Shown: positions 1 to 10,502, counted from the first letter of the stretch. The stretch is 64,000 bases of DNA from Actinernus sp. WN-2022 (GCA_030867875.1 JAOWCC010001589.1:146293745-146357744); one strand, 5' to 3'. Notes: generated from the sequence alone by a model not told the origin. Program-made: numbers and translations.

Positions 1-287
1 TACTTTGCTCTCAAGGTAAGATTAATTTTTAGTGCCACATCAACTGAATTCATTAAAGTGGGCTAATTTAGTTTCGCTTTTCAACACCGACATTTGAATA
101 AGCAGTGTACAAGATAATAGTATTGGGTGCAAACATTCAAGCCATCCAATTTATTGTTCTTTTTTTAATTAATACATACAGCTGTACTAGCTTAAGTAAT
201 TACAATTCTTGGAAAGTTTGATCTAATTGTGTTCTTTCTTTCACAATAGCAACTTCGATTCAATATATTATGCTCTGTGTACTTAAA

Positions 288-318
288 TGATGTGTGTGTG
301 TATATATATATATATACT
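288..318. repeat. TG/TA microsatellite
   Basis: A short (TG)n run passes directly into a (TA)n run. It is a simple dinucleotide repeat. Confidence 0.9.
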
Positions 319-432
319 GCAATCAGGTCAGAATCAAAGGCAAAATTTATATACTAGAGGAATGGGTTAATTGACCCAAATTAAAAGATGTTGTTTACGG
401 TTTCTGGCTAATAAATGTGAAAACATTGCACC

Positions 433-613
433 ATAAATGTATGGTTGGTTAGTGGTTGGGAGGCTGTTGGTACAGTGATGTGATTGATAGTTGGTCGTTT
501 AGTGGTTCATGGTATAAAGATATAAAGTGGTTGATAGGTGCATGGTCACGTTAGTGATTGATACATGGTTGGTGAGTGGTCCATACATGATTGGTATGTA
601 AGTGGTTGGCAGA
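433..613. repeat. Degenerate ATGGTTGG-type minisatellite
   Basis: Short phrases such as ATGGTTGGT, AGTGGTTGG and GATTGATA recur at irregular spacing on the plus strand, which is enriched in G and T. It looks like a decayed tandem repeat. Confidence 0.5.
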
Positions 614-1309
614 CCAGATATTTATAGTGCAACTTATTCACTTTAGCCATGCAAAGTATTGGGTCAACTAAGTGTAAATCTGTTGTTTTTCATTGTATAT
701 GGGTTAAGTGTTTGCACCTAAAATGGTTACAGGAATTAAAGTACCACTACGTGCATGCATATTTCCCCTTGTGCATTAATGTGGCTAATAGAGTATTTTT
801 TAAAGACAGTGTATATAAGGTCTACAAGGTTATTACTGATTTGAAATCTCTGAATGGAGTATGTGGTTAGCCAAATTAAGTTTTTGATTCATTCTCATTC
901 ACCCTGTAAATATCAAGCCTTAAAGTTTGCAAATCTGACACCCTTTTGAATTTGGACAATTAAGCAATGGGAGAATGGGTCGATTCCTGGCTTTACATAT
1001 TTTGCATTTGTTTTGAGCTAAAATATTCGTGTCTGGGGAGTTTACCCAAAGAATTTCCATGTTTTGTACATTTTTATATTACTTGTAATTTATGGCAGTG
1101 AAAATGGATTAAAATTAAAATTAAAATCAGTATGGAATTTTCTGGCTCATTACCATGGGGGATGCATTACGGGGAGTGATTAAAGAGTGGGCTGTCTTCT
1201 CAGGCTACAACAAATTATATTATCAATGTAAAATATGATTTAATCTTTGTTAGACATAACTTAAGGTTCCAAAGCCACTTGCAAATTTAAACAAAATGTC
1301 ATAACTAAG

Positions 1310-1911
1310 GATTTTTACCTGATATAATTACAATTTTTTTTTGCTCAAATTTAAAAAATAAAAGCATACAATTTCTTGATACAACTGATATAAATTTCAA
1401 AATCTTGACCCAATCACACATAATAGCAGTAATGATATATGTCTGTAATTGTGACATAAGTCAATCTACTTTTTTCACACAATCAATCAATCTATAAGTC
1501 AATCTAACCTTTCAAGCAACTGGAAACTGTTCAGACTTATAACACACATACACAGTGCAAATTTTATCAAAATACCTTGGGCAGAAGTAATGGTGAAAAT
1601 AATTGGGCTATGGAGTTCTCACCTTACTGCATGTTGTCAAAGCTGAAAGAACCAAAGCTTTCTGTCAATAGCAGTGATTAGAATCCATTTACTGGTCAAA
1701 AGTTTACTAAATATCTTGAAGCCAAATAAAATTGTGCTAATCAAAAGCAGAAAAAAGGTTGTGAATATTTCTTTCAAGAGAGTAACAATTTTTTGAGAAT
1801 TAAATTCAATCTTTCATAAGCATAATACACAAAATCCTATTGCTGAAAAAAATATCTACTATTAGAGATACAATTTTTCAAAGATATGCACTCCAGAACC
1901 AAGGTTTTGGA
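1310..1911 (-). repeat. Left arm of a ~600-bp inverted repeat
   Basis: Read on the minus strand, this segment aligns over almost its whole length with plus-strand 11953-12565. Shared landmarks include AGTCTGAACAGTTTCCAGT, ATGAAAGATTGAATTTAAT and CCAAAACCT. By eye the copies are roughly 75-80% alike, with small indels. Its inner end meets the first base of the DIRS element. The simplest reading is that the two arms were the inverted repeats of an older foldback-type element, separated by about 210 bp of spacer (11742-11952), into which the retrotransposon was inserted at the left arm/spacer junction. Confidence 0.75.
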
Positions 1912-2202
1912 TAGTTCATTGTCCCTCTTGCTACCTCATTAGCATTAAGGTATGGGGAAGTCCTCCCTGTCGAGTTAACGACGGAGAGAAGCACGAAGTG
2001 CTAGAGGGGCAACGTGAGGGAGGGAGCGGCGAGTTGTATTCCCCGTGACTTGTTAGCTTAACTAACACAGATGCATATCAGTTGCTTACATAATGCTAAT
2101 GACGTCATTACGAGGGGTCATGAATATTCAATGAGGTTTGAATAGTTCATTATCCCTCTTGCTGCCTCATTAGCATTAAGGTATGGGGAAGTCTTCCCTG
2201 TC
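1912..2202 (-). repeat. DIRS 3' terminal block B2-A2-B1
   Basis: B2 (1912-1971) and B1 (2143-2202) are 60-bp direct repeats with a few substitutions. Between them lies A2 (2027-2147), a direct repeat of the element's other end (11616-11740). The 55 bp at 1972-2026 is not repeated elsewhere in the window. On the minus strand the order is B1-A2-B2. Confidence 0.88.
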
Positions 2203-2375
2203 TCACCCGGTTGGGGAAGCCCTCCTAAAGCGACCACCCTACCAGAACATCTAAATATCAAATCTATCCCAATCCTTACCCCCAAATCTTTACTTCCAAA
2301 ACCTTAAAATCTGCAATCCCATACAAACGAGCTATAATGAGTTCACGTTTATTGGTCATTCAAAATGCATGGAGG

Positions 2376-3714
2376 TTAATATATAAATTTCCAAAAGACC
2401 CTTAGAAGGCTTGGGAAAAAACCCAGCAGCTCGTTTTGTCTACGGTAGTTGTCTGTTATGTCCACTGGCATCGTAGATAACAAATCCCCCGCAACGCCCG
2501 ATCCGAATACTTGGTTCAACTTGATGTAGTGGCGGGCCATAGAGGAAGGCTTCCAACCCACATGATCCATTACGGTCTGGATGTCTGCTCCCGCCATTGC
2601 CAAGGATATGGCGCACCCATTGCGCAGTCCATGCAAGGTTACCTTCCTGTTTCCAAATATATGCGGAAGTCTTTCTACATAAAAGTGTAGCCGGCCTTGC
2701 GCCGCCGATGAGTCAAACGGTAATGGCTGAACATACCCTTGGGGAGAAAGGGGTCTAAACAGGTAGCCTTGGCGTATTGGTGTTGTCATGATATCGCATA
2801 AAGCGATATATGTTTTAATTGCCGTGATCGGACAGAGAGCCACATTCTTACAGTAGCGTTTTAAAGAAAACAGGTTCGAGGTCCCATCCCCCAGTGACTT
2901 AGTCAGGACATGGTTAAACAGCAGGCCCTCCTTATTTGGGAAGTACAACATTTCCTCCGTTCTCATCCTCCCGAGATCTCCCGCCCGATCACCCGCAAAA
3001 AACGTCTTGAAATAGGCCTGATCTCTTGCGAAAACATATATTTCTTTAGATAAGAGATCACCTTCCATTAGCCGCTTAACGATATACGACCCAAGAGCCA
3101 ACAAGTCCGCAATGAAAAAAGGTTGAGCCTGGGTAGGGGTAATCCTAGCCCGTAACTGTTCTTCTCGAATCATGGTCAGATATTCTTTGACAGTTTTCGA
3201 GGCTGCTGGATTGCCAAACCCAGGGATTGGAGATTCATCTGAACCCCTGCCGTGCAAACAAAATATAGAGCGGAGTTTCCCTATTAAATAATCGACCGTG
3301 CCGTAGGCTAATCTCTTGGGACAAGTACACTGGGAATTCCCCTTTTGTCCAGAGAAACGACAACCTTCCTGGTGCACTTTCGTTTTCCCGAAGTTATCCT
3401 TCTATATAAGGAAGTCCACAACTGCGTCCGGGGTTGCTGATTGGTTATCGAATGGCGGGACAAGGCCCGCCAAAAAAAACGTGAGTTCCTTTCCCAATGC
3501 TGATTGTTGCTAGCCTCCGACCTAATAAATCCGACTTTCTAGCTTTAATGTCCTGAATATTAATAGGTGCCTTTAAGGTAAGTGGTGTTTTCCTGAAGAG
3601 TGTTCTCTGATATCCACAACGCTGACAAAACTTGAAACTTTCGTCATTAGGGTAGGCGCACCGGGGGCATCCCACTGATAGTACGTATAGCTTTGGAACA
3701 ATGGGCAGTCTCAC
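2376..3714 (-). pseudogene. Tyrosine recombinase with N-terminal zinc ribbon (DIRS YR), broken
   Basis: The recombinase would integrate the circular DNA copy of the retrotransposon. The 333-codon frame at 2376-3377 has the family's catalytic residues: Arg131 in GDRAGDLGR, His249-x-x-Arg252 in LHGLRNG, His272 with Trp275 in DHVGW, and the Tyr284 nucleophile in RHYIKL. Upstream, 3445-3714 encodes a four-cysteine zinc ribbon (CPRC...CQRCG) and the start of the core-binding region. The two parts are separated by a frameshift near 3480 and a TAG stop near 3405; otherwise the reading continues through residues such as DNQSATPDAVVDFL. Codon use and spacing suggest one ancestral protein. The catalytic set is complete, so inactivation here seems due to the breaks. 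No start codon can be fixed. Confidence 0.85.
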
Positions 3715-3717
3715 ATA

Positions 3718-4314
3718 TTAGAACCTATCGACTCGAAGAACCCTCAAGTCAAATAGTAGTCTTATCGGTCTAAAACCATGTTTCGTGGGCGTCAATAGAG
3801 CACCCCAGGCGCCTTTTTTAGCCAGGATCATACCTCTGGACGACATAGCTACTATAGTCGGCCACCAAGCTGGACGAGGGGACTGACCGGGGACCACCAT
3901 AGTCGCGATTGCCTTCTGGGATTGAAGGAAACAAAGCAGCGCGTGTATTAACGCAAACGGGGGAAAACAATATGCGTTTAACTCCATCCCGTCACAGTTT
4001 TGGAGGTCCTGGCTGAATACATCTACCCCTGCAGAACCTGTGGTGGGATAAGATGTGAAATGAGGTAAAGGCTTGCCGTCTCGATCTCGTTGAGCATTCG
4101 AATCGAGCGACATCAAGTCGAGGCTGTGACCACGACTTCCGCCAAACAGCTCCTGAACTTTATCCCAACATTGGGGTGCCAGTATGGAGTCCGTAGCAGT
4201 TAGTTTCCGAGAGAACCCGTCCGCCGGGTTGCACTCCGAAGGAACGTAGGTCATAGTTAATTGGAGGTTCCTTTCCTGTGTCAAATGAAAGATCCTCTTG
4301 GCTATTGGATCCAA
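3718..4314 (-). pseudogene. DIRS pol C-terminal segment, RNase H tail and methyltransferase-like region
   Basis: The first ~40 residues (LTMTYVPSECNPADGFSR) are the typical tail of a DIRS RNase H domain. The following region, with NAYCFPPFALIHALL, the phrase VVPGQSPRPAWWP and a basic C-terminus, resembles the part of DIRS/PAT pol described as a Dam-like DNA methyltransferase domain. The motif evidence for methylation is weak: I cannot point to an intact DPPY-type catalytic motif. It overlaps the upstream RNase H frame by 13 bp in a different frame, so there is a frameshift at about 4302-4314. The frame ends just upstream of the zinc-ribbon recombinase, as in other DIRS elements. Confidence 0.65.
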
Positions 4315-4846
4315 GTGTGTATGACCGCTTGATTGTCCACCTGGACGTTAATTCGACAATCGCGTATATCTCTAGGCAGAGCTTCTAACACCATAGCAAC
4401 CGCCCAGAACTCCTTCACATTGATACTCTCCGAGGCCACGTGACCTTCCCAAAAGTCTCCTAAGACGATGTCTGTAGGTTCTCGGTAAATGACGCCTGCC
4501 CATCTCGATTGTGACGCGTCAGTCGAGATTGTGACTGCCACGTGTTTTTCCATCTGCCACGGGACATGGCCAGTCCAGTTGTCCAAGAATCTCCAAAAGG
4601 CGAGCTCCTCGCTAAGCGCTGAAGTCATTCTCACCGCCCCAAGTGACGATGCTGAACCAATCGCTGCTGCCATCTCACGTATGAAAAACTTCGCGCTTGG
4701 GAATGCCAGGGAAAACGAAATAGCTTTCCCCATGAACCTTTGCAACGTTTTAATTGGGAGAGTAGGAGCCTCCCTTAAGATCTCCTCTCTTAACGCAGCG
4801 AAGGTTGCCTTTTTACTTGCAGGAATCTGGAATGCCTATAAAGACG
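4302..4846 (-). pseudogene. DIRS reverse transcriptase thumb and RNase H domain
   Basis: RNase H would remove the RNA strand during reverse transcription. Acidic residues at expected places are visible: Asp in ISTDASQSRWAG, Glu in INVKEFWAV and Asp in VQVDNQAVIHTW. The N-terminal part (LQRFMGKAISFSLAFPSAKF) is the RT connection typical of DIRS pol. The frame at 4302-4745 lacks a native start. Reading back towards 4846 keeps similarity (TFAALREEILREA), but a shift near 4846-4850 separates it from the RT palm. Confidence 0.8.
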
Positions 4847-4848
4847 AG

Positions 4849-5935
4849 TTAACCTCCATTCGTAATGCAGTTCACTGGCATCCACACGCACTTCTTGAGA
4901 CCTAAAACATATCCCAGTTGGATCAGAAGCGTACACACAATATATAGGGCGGCTTCGGCAGATTGTTTGCTGAAAACAGCATCCCTCTTTCCTATAGGCT
5001 TAGACCAATAACCCTCATTAGTGAAAATTTCACCATTTAGGCGATCGTCTATATAAAGGGAGCAAGCAATCCCCACACTTCTAAAGTAATTTGTTGCTAC
5101 CAAACCTATTGTCTGGTAGACAAAAGGCGAGTTCTTCCAACCAAATGGGAGAGGTGCGCAAACTAGCCACCAGTCCCCCCATCTGATTCCAAAATACTGC
5201 CTAGATTCGTCCGTCAGAAAAATATGGTCATAACCCGACTTGTCGTCTATTTTAGACATTAGTGAGTCCCGATAAACATAGCGTGGCACATCTCTTAGCT
5301 TATCTAATGAAAAGGCTGTGTCCCCTATCCATAAGTTAAGGAATCTTGCGTCAACGCACAACCTTGGTTTCGAAGGTTCCACGGTCAATGGCAGCACTAG
5401 CCTTGGTAGGGCTACCTCACCGACTTATACCCCATAAACGGACTGCTCCTGTCTGTAGGCGCTCTTCTAAGGTTCTTGAAATAAAATCTGTAAATTCTTT
5501 GCAGGACCCGTGATTGCCAAATATCTGAGTCGCGGGGGTGTCGCTGTCATATTTTACGCCTTTTACGCCTCATGAATTAATTAATGTTAAGCCCCTGTTT
5601 AATCCATTGTAGGATTTCTCCCCCTTCTCATGACCATCTAATATCGCCTCCCAAGTATTAAAATGTTTGTGGAGCTCTCCCGGCTGAAAAGAATCAGGGT
5701 CTCGGAAAGGGATATCGGTTACTCGTCGCAAATCTCCGTCTAGAACTCTGTCAAACTCCCCGAGTAATAACGAGAAGCTCTGTCACTTCCTCCGAGCTTG
5801 GGGTTCCATCCAGGAGTACCCACTTAATACTGCGAAGTTTGGCATTTTGACAAGCCGTGATTGGGTCAAATTGCTGTTCCCGCCTTTGCCTTTTTTCTTG
5901 GGCTGCAATAAGGCAAAAGGAGAAGGGTGCTTAAC
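4849..5935 (-). pseudogene. DIRS reverse transcriptase (pol N-terminal half), frameshifted
   Basis: The frame at 4849-5397 carries RT palm motifs: KPRLCVDARFLN, SKIDDKSGYDHIFL, APLPFGWKNSPFVYQ and the catalytic YIDD in SLYIDDRLNG. Coding similarity continues upstream in other frames: LEERLQTGAVRLWG at about 5430-5520, the DIRS-like LHKHFNTWEAILDGHE at about 5620-5690, and an N-terminal part (IKWVLLDGTPSSEEVTELL) up to about 5935. At least two frameshifts (near 5425 and 5770) and probably a third near 5580 break the reading. A TTGCAG acceptor-like site near 5930 may mark a splice junction. The enzyme would copy the element RNA. Confidence 0.82.
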
Positions 5936-6374
5936 CAAGAGTTACGGTACCCCTAGATGAAACCCAAGCCCGGAGGAAACGACCCATCTGCCCGAGAATT
6001 CGTGGCAACAAGGGAATGCATTATAAGACAAAACGCTTGCTGGGTCATCCCACCGATCAAAGGTTACGGAAAATAAACAAAACACGCCACGCTTTGCAAT
6101 AAACAACCCGTTAAAGTTCCAATACACCGTAATTCCCTTAACCATGATTATCATATTCCTTTGTGTGTGTGTGTGTGTGCGTGCGGATGGTGTGTAAGGG
6201 AAAGATCATTATATTGTTCTTCATCATATCAGTGTTCCTTCTTTTATTAACATTATTTGCCATACTCATTTATATTACATAGTCTATCGATTATCCAGTG
6301 TCCAGTCCTTAATCCACATTTTTCTTTACATTACTTTACAGTACTTTAACTTCTCGATTATCCAGTACTCTAAG
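5936..6374. other. Non-coding DIRS segment between gag and pol
   Basis: No convincing coding similarity. It holds a (TG)n microsatellite at about 6162-6184 and a TACTTTACAGTACTTTA-type stretch. A 70-codon open frame at 5942-6154 (minus) has no family-like motifs and I do not call it. Confidence 0.5.
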
Positions 6375-6596
6375 CTACATCTCTTTTCTTACGCTAGAAC
6401 CCGGTGAAGCCTGCCCAAACGGACAGAACTTGGCTATATGGCCCATCTTTCCGCAAGAGAAGCATTTCAGATTGAAAGCTCTCCTCTCCCTTCCTCTCGG
6501 ATATGGTGAGGGCCGTGCCCTTCCAGGCTCTCTTCCGCCTTTTTGCTGGTTCACCGCCTTCAGTGCCATTCTCGTTCTCAGTGCCTCTTCAACTAA
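6375..6596 (-). CDS. DIRS gag exon 3, CCHC zinc knuckle
   Basis: The exon encodes a basic, Arg/Pro-rich stretch followed by one retroviral-type zinc knuckle, CFSCGKMGHIAKFC (CX2CX4HX4C), then a stop; such knuckles bind element RNA. I start it at 6596 because CTCTGATTTTTCAG precedes it and is an excellent 3' splice site in phase 0 with exon 2. The alternative acceptor TCTTACCAG 16 bp upstream would hit TGA at the third codon. The first ten codons derive from the left TIR of the nested element; the original gag resumes with ALKAVNQQKGG. Confidence 0.75.
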   Translation of the reverse strand, partial: LVEEALRTRMALKAVNQQKGGREPGRARPSPYPRGRERRAFNLKCFSCGKMGHIAKFCPFGQASPGSSVRKEM

Positions 6597-6668
6597 CTGA
6601 AAAATCAGAGGCTCTGGTAAGACACAAACCAGGCTCTAATTTGATTGGCTAGCCAAATCGGCTGCGCG

Positions 6669-6785
6669 ATGAAGAAAAATAAAACAGTTGCTGCGCATAG
6701 CGCTTTCTTCCGGTTTTACGAAAATCTCCTGCATGAGAACGAGTATTTTGTAGTGAACAGAAGAACGATTTTATTCAAAAGTCAA
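6669..6785 (+). CDS. Putative first exon of an unknown protein in the nested element
   Basis: The ATG at 6669 opens a 39-codon frame (MKKNKTVAAHSAFFRFYENL...) that ends at 6785 on a strong 5' splice site, CAA|GTAAGT, in phase 0. It starts 39 bp inside the left TIR, the mirror of the RecQ-like ATG that starts 57 bp inside the right TIR. This pairing suggests two convergent element genes. I do not recognise the protein, and no downstream exons were found before the MITE at 7390, so the rest may be lost. Confidence 0.45.
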
Positions 6786-7389
6786 GTAAGTTTTTCTTTG
6801 CCTACTAGCCGAACGAAACTGATAACACACACTCGTGGAGCCAAGGTACGTTGCTTTTGATGCATATGGCCAACCGAACGTTTGCTGATCAAGAACTCTC
6901 ATTGCAAAAGCAAAGGGAACTAGGAGTTGAATTGCTAACACTTAAAGTGCTAGCCAACATAAAAATTCGACTTACAATTCGAACAGTAACCGCTAATATT
7001 AAATGTGCAGTTCTGTAAATATTTTTAATGTGAAATTAATTGAAATTATTATATCTTTTTCAAGCACTAGCCCACTCAGTAATTCATCCAAGTCTTGTGC
7101 TCTCCATGATCAGGTGTAACTTTATAGAGATATAACGATCAGTTAAACAGTATAAATAATTTAATGATGACACTGAAAGGCACAACAAAACAGGTACATC
7201 CAGTGTTTTTAAAAATTATATTAAGCTATAAAATTGTCTTGTAATCTGTGCCAATTAATCTATGCTTCATACCTCATCGCAGTCAATTTTCAACCCAACC
7301 TCTCCTTTTTACTGATGATGGATTTTATGTACCAGTGATTTATAGTACAAAGCAAGTCTTATAGCAATATTGAGGACTAGTAGTACACA

Positions 7390-7536
7390 GGTCCCGGTTG
7401 TTCGAAGCAAGGTTAACTTTAACCCTAGGTTAGCGCTAAATCTGTAATAATTGTAATCTGTACATGTACAGTTTAACCCAGGATTAGCGATTTAACCCCT
7501 GGTTAGCGCTTAACCTTGCTTCGAACAACCAGGCCC
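7390..7536. mobile_element. 147-bp MITE
   Basis: Terminal inverted repeats of about 27 bp (GGTCCCGGTTGTTCGAAG on the left, GGGCCTGGTTGTTCGAAG read inward from the right) enclose a short AT-rich core with further inverted GGTTAGCG words. It is non-coding. Confidence 0.85.
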
Positions 7537-8774
7537 TGATGTCTTAGTGTGACAAACAAGCCAGTTGAATTAATACATGAAATTAGCCAAATATGAGACA
7601 GTTTCCCTTTGCCCTGGCCTACATCAAGCACAAGTTAGGAGTCTACATTGAACCAGGGACGGCAGAGCAAAACTTCAAGTTGGAGGGGTGGGGAGGGGGG
7701 TAAAAATTGTCATTGAGCCAGTGACCAAGTTATAGTCTTAAACTGACTGAGAAGTAACTAGGCAAAATATTATTTTAACCCCACATCCGCCATCCCTGTG
7801 AACCTAGGACAAATGCATTAGCAGTGCAGAGATCTTTGCAGGAAATAAAGCATGGGTAACTTGAAAGGCTGGTACAAATCTATCAAATAGAAAATCAAAT
7901 CATGAATTTCCCATATGAATTAGAAGTTTTTATATCCCTTTTGAAGCTTACAAAAGTTTATTTATATGACATGGGGAGGGGGGAGGAAGGGAGGAGGAAG
8001 GGAGGGTGATGAAGTTATTGACATTGGGAGTGTACAATTGTTGTATCCCCTGTCCATCTCTTCAGCTTTTTAAGCACCCCCACCCCTGTAGCATTGGACA
8101 ATCCCAATCCCCTCTTGTAACTCCAGTCACTTTCAAGAGCTCCCCTTTTAACTGACCAAACTATTTATTATAAAGAGCCCACTCCATATATTCACCCACC
8201 CCCCATAAAGTTTCCATCGTTATACTTATTCAAGGAAGAAGAATTCCCAAGATAGTTTAAGTTCACACAGGGTATATTCAGTTGTGTTCATACAGTAATC
8301 CTATTATTATTTTATAGTTCTGGGACCACCATTTTGAAAGGCAACCAAGCCTTTTGTGATATTGAGGCTGGAGTTGAGTCAGCTTAGTTAGAGCTTTGTA
8401 TCTAGTTAGCATGATAATCAAAAGCTATTCATATTCATAGAAAGAGAGTTTGTATCAGTGCAGGCCGGTCAAGTCCAGCTGCCGTACCATAAAATGTCTA
8501 TACTAAATAGCAGATCTACCAGATTTACTGCAAAATATCCTTTTCTTATAAATGCTGTCACTTTTTATATATTTAGAAGTTATGGGCAGTGAACTTAATG
8601 CTATTGATGATGAAAAACCTTATATTCAGAATCTATTTGTCAAAATTAAAACAATGCAATTTAGTCCTATTTTCTTTGTAAAAAGTTATGTAGAGGTCAT
8701 AATTAATATACAAGTTGGCTAAAATTGTATATGGCCACCACAAGTTTACTAGTATATATGCCAGAACACACTTA

Positions 8775-9291
8775 GGGACCGGTCATTATTTATGAAGGAG
8801 GGGGTCGGGAAAAAATAATATTATTAAAGACAAAATTCACTAAAGCCCCCCCCCCTTCCTCAGGCCTGAAAATGACAAGTGATCCCCCTCTCTAAGTCCA
8901 TGAGAGGGGGGATCCCCCAACACACACAACACACATTGTTCCGGTGAACCATTCTAATAGGTATTGGGCAAGCGGAGCAGGGCTGGCACTACGAGACCAT
9001 GTCGTAAGCGATGTGATCTTACCTGTGGAACACTGTTGGAAGATGTAAATCTACGATAGTGTTGATAGTCAAATAGGTTTAGTACTGCACATAACCATTC
9101 TGCATCCACTTTGGGTTGTTTTCTCGGTTGGTGGTAATAACATTTTGCATCACAACCCCCCCTTCTTTACTACTCAGAATAACATGACCCACCCCTTATT
9201 GACTAAAGAAAATGCACATGACCCACCAGTAGCCTATTCCCCACCACCCCCCCCCCCCCCCCCCCTTCCTTCATAAATAATGACCGGTCCC
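8775..9291. mobile_element. 517-bp MITE with TTA duplication, Harbinger-like
   Basis: Inverted ends begin GGGACCGGTCATTATTTATG and continue into a G-rich run on the left and a C-rich run on the right (poly-C at about 9248-9265). The element is flanked by TTA at 8772-8774 and 9292-9294. TTA duplication and GGG...CCC ends fit PIF/Harbinger. It is non-coding. A related end fragment (GGAGGGGGTCAGGAAA) occurs near 57620. Confidence 0.82.
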
Positions 9292-9730
9292 TTACTTTGA
9301 TTTCTGAACCCATATTTCAAATGTCTTGATAACATTCAACCACTGAGGACCAGCAGGAAAGACTCCTATTTGGAGCACGTATACTTTAAGTAGTTATTCA
9401 AAATCTTGTTCACAAATTTCGTTTAACATTTGATCGAATTTATACAATGTAATGCAATGTAGCCTGACCATAACTGGGGTAAGGAAATTACCTCATTTCA
9501 AGAAAACTATTTTTATCTGCACAAACCTCTGTCTTTACTTGTTGTATAAAGTAGAAAAATAAGACAATGGCAATTATACAAAATAATGGTACAGCAATCC
9601 AAGTACAATACAAATCCACTTTGCACTCAGCTTGAATTATGGCAACTTCAGCCTCATATATTGTATAAACTGCTGTTATCAAATTATGGCAAGGCCAATT
9701 AAGGCACATATTCTCAGGGTGTTTCAAATT

Positions 9731-10060
9731 ACCGTAACTTCAAAGTCCTCAGCAATCCTCAACACAGCACACTGAAGCCCTTTCGCCCTATGTTTAGAAA
9801 TTTTCTCCTCGATAATTGCGTGCAGGGGAGATACAACGACCACGATTGAGTTGGACTTGGATGATCCTTGAACTTGAAGTGCATCAAACACAAACGGTAA
9901 ACTTTGGTAAATAAACGACTTCCCATACCCGGTCTGAAGGACACAGAATCAGTCCTTATCTAAACTAATTACACGAATAGCTTCCAACTGCTTACTTTTT
10001 AAAGAAAACTGTATTTAGCTTTGTAAGTGCGAACTGAATAGCTTCGATGAAGTCCGCCAT
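9731..10060 (-). pseudogene. RecQ-like DNA helicase N-terminal exon, broken
   Basis: On the minus strand an ATG at 10060 (MADFIEAIQFALTKLN) leads, after a one-base shift near 9990 and a TGA near 9948, into VLQTGYGKSFIYQS, a Walker A (motif I) of RecQ-family helicases, then SIVVVVSPLHAIIEEK (motif Ia) and LRIAEDFE. RecQ proteins unwind DNA 3'-5' using ATP. Motifs Q and II to VI are absent, so only the first part of helicase lobe 1 remains, perhaps because later exons were lost. It sits just inside the right TIR of the nested element and points inward, suggesting that the element carried a RecQ-like gene rather than that it landed near one. Confidence 0.75.
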
Positions 10061-10130
10061 TACTGAGAATGCAAAGAGCATGCGCAGTTTCAATGTCCTA
10101 GAATCTAGGACATCCGGTTTCGTGTCTTAC

Positions 10131-10502
10131 CAGAGCCTCTGATTTGTCAGTTAGTTGAAGAGGCACTGGGAACGAGAATGCCTTCAGTGCCTTCTCGATA
10201 ACTTTTGCAACCTCTGCTTCTTGTTTCGACGCTACTAATTTTAGAAGAACACCCTGTAACGCCTTGCTTCCGACTAAGGGGCGGCATTGGCGGAGGACAA
10301 TTGAGTACTTCTCCGACTCAGGGTCTTTCTTTTCTTTCGCCACAGTTACTAGGTGCTCCAAGGCCGCCAGCGAAGCGTACGGGTCGAACAGCTCCGAGGG
10401 CTTCGCAATGAGGAACTGAAGACTGGTTTTAACCATTTGAGCATCCGCCGACTGTTTCATTTCTTGTAACTCCTTTCTCAACTGCAACAGTTGCTCGTTC
10501 AC
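10131..10502 (-). CDS. DIRS gag exon 2
   Basis: A 124-codon exon with an N-terminal heptad-like helix (VNEQLLQLRKELQEMK, predicted coiled coil) and a helical core (YSIVLRQCRPLVGSKALQG). Acceptor TATTCCCAG and donor CTG|GTAAGA both give phase 0. The last 16 codons (from FSFPVPLQL) come from the right TIR of the nested element; they follow the ALKA encoded by the target-site duplication. Without the insertion, gag would read directly from ALKA into VNQQKGG in exon 3. The gag role is assigned by position and by the zinc knuckle in exon 3. Confidence 0.72.

Larger units (their letters stand above)
1..1309. other. Intergenic, no supported gene
   Basis: I see no coding exon here; the short open frames lack codon structure or recognisable motifs. 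The stretch holds a TG/TA microsatellite (about 288-318) and a degenerate minisatellite (about 433-613). Confidence 0.6.
6568..10179. mobile_element. Nested 3.6-kb TIR transposon in DIRS gag, introner-like
   Basis: The ends are inverted copies of about 63 bp (6568-6630 and 10117-10179; two mismatches and one indel by eye) starting ATTCTCGTTC. They are flanked by the direct repeat GCCTTCAGTGCC (6556-6567 and 10180-10191). The duplication is 12 bp, or 10 bp if the TIR begins with C. Long TIRs with a 9-11 bp duplication suggest a Mutator-like element, but no transposase is visible, so the superfamily is open. Each TIR contains CTGGTAAGA, a consensus 5' splice site, and, 15-17 bp away in the opposite sense, a pyrimidine-rich TCAG acceptor. 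On the gag strand these give an intron at 10130-6597 that keeps phase 0. Inside lie two MITEs, a RecQ-like helicase fragment and a possible first exon. Confidence 0.85.

Noticed and set aside
9488..9727. 79-codon frame with one hydrophobic segment
   Set aside because: Continues past the RecQ fragment with no conserved motif and no splice site; likely chance.
6375..10502. Simple inversion of part of gag as the cause of the inverted repeat
   Set aside because: The direct duplication GCCTTCAGTGCC outside both inverted ends and the unrelated 3.5-kb interior fit a TIR transposon insertion better.
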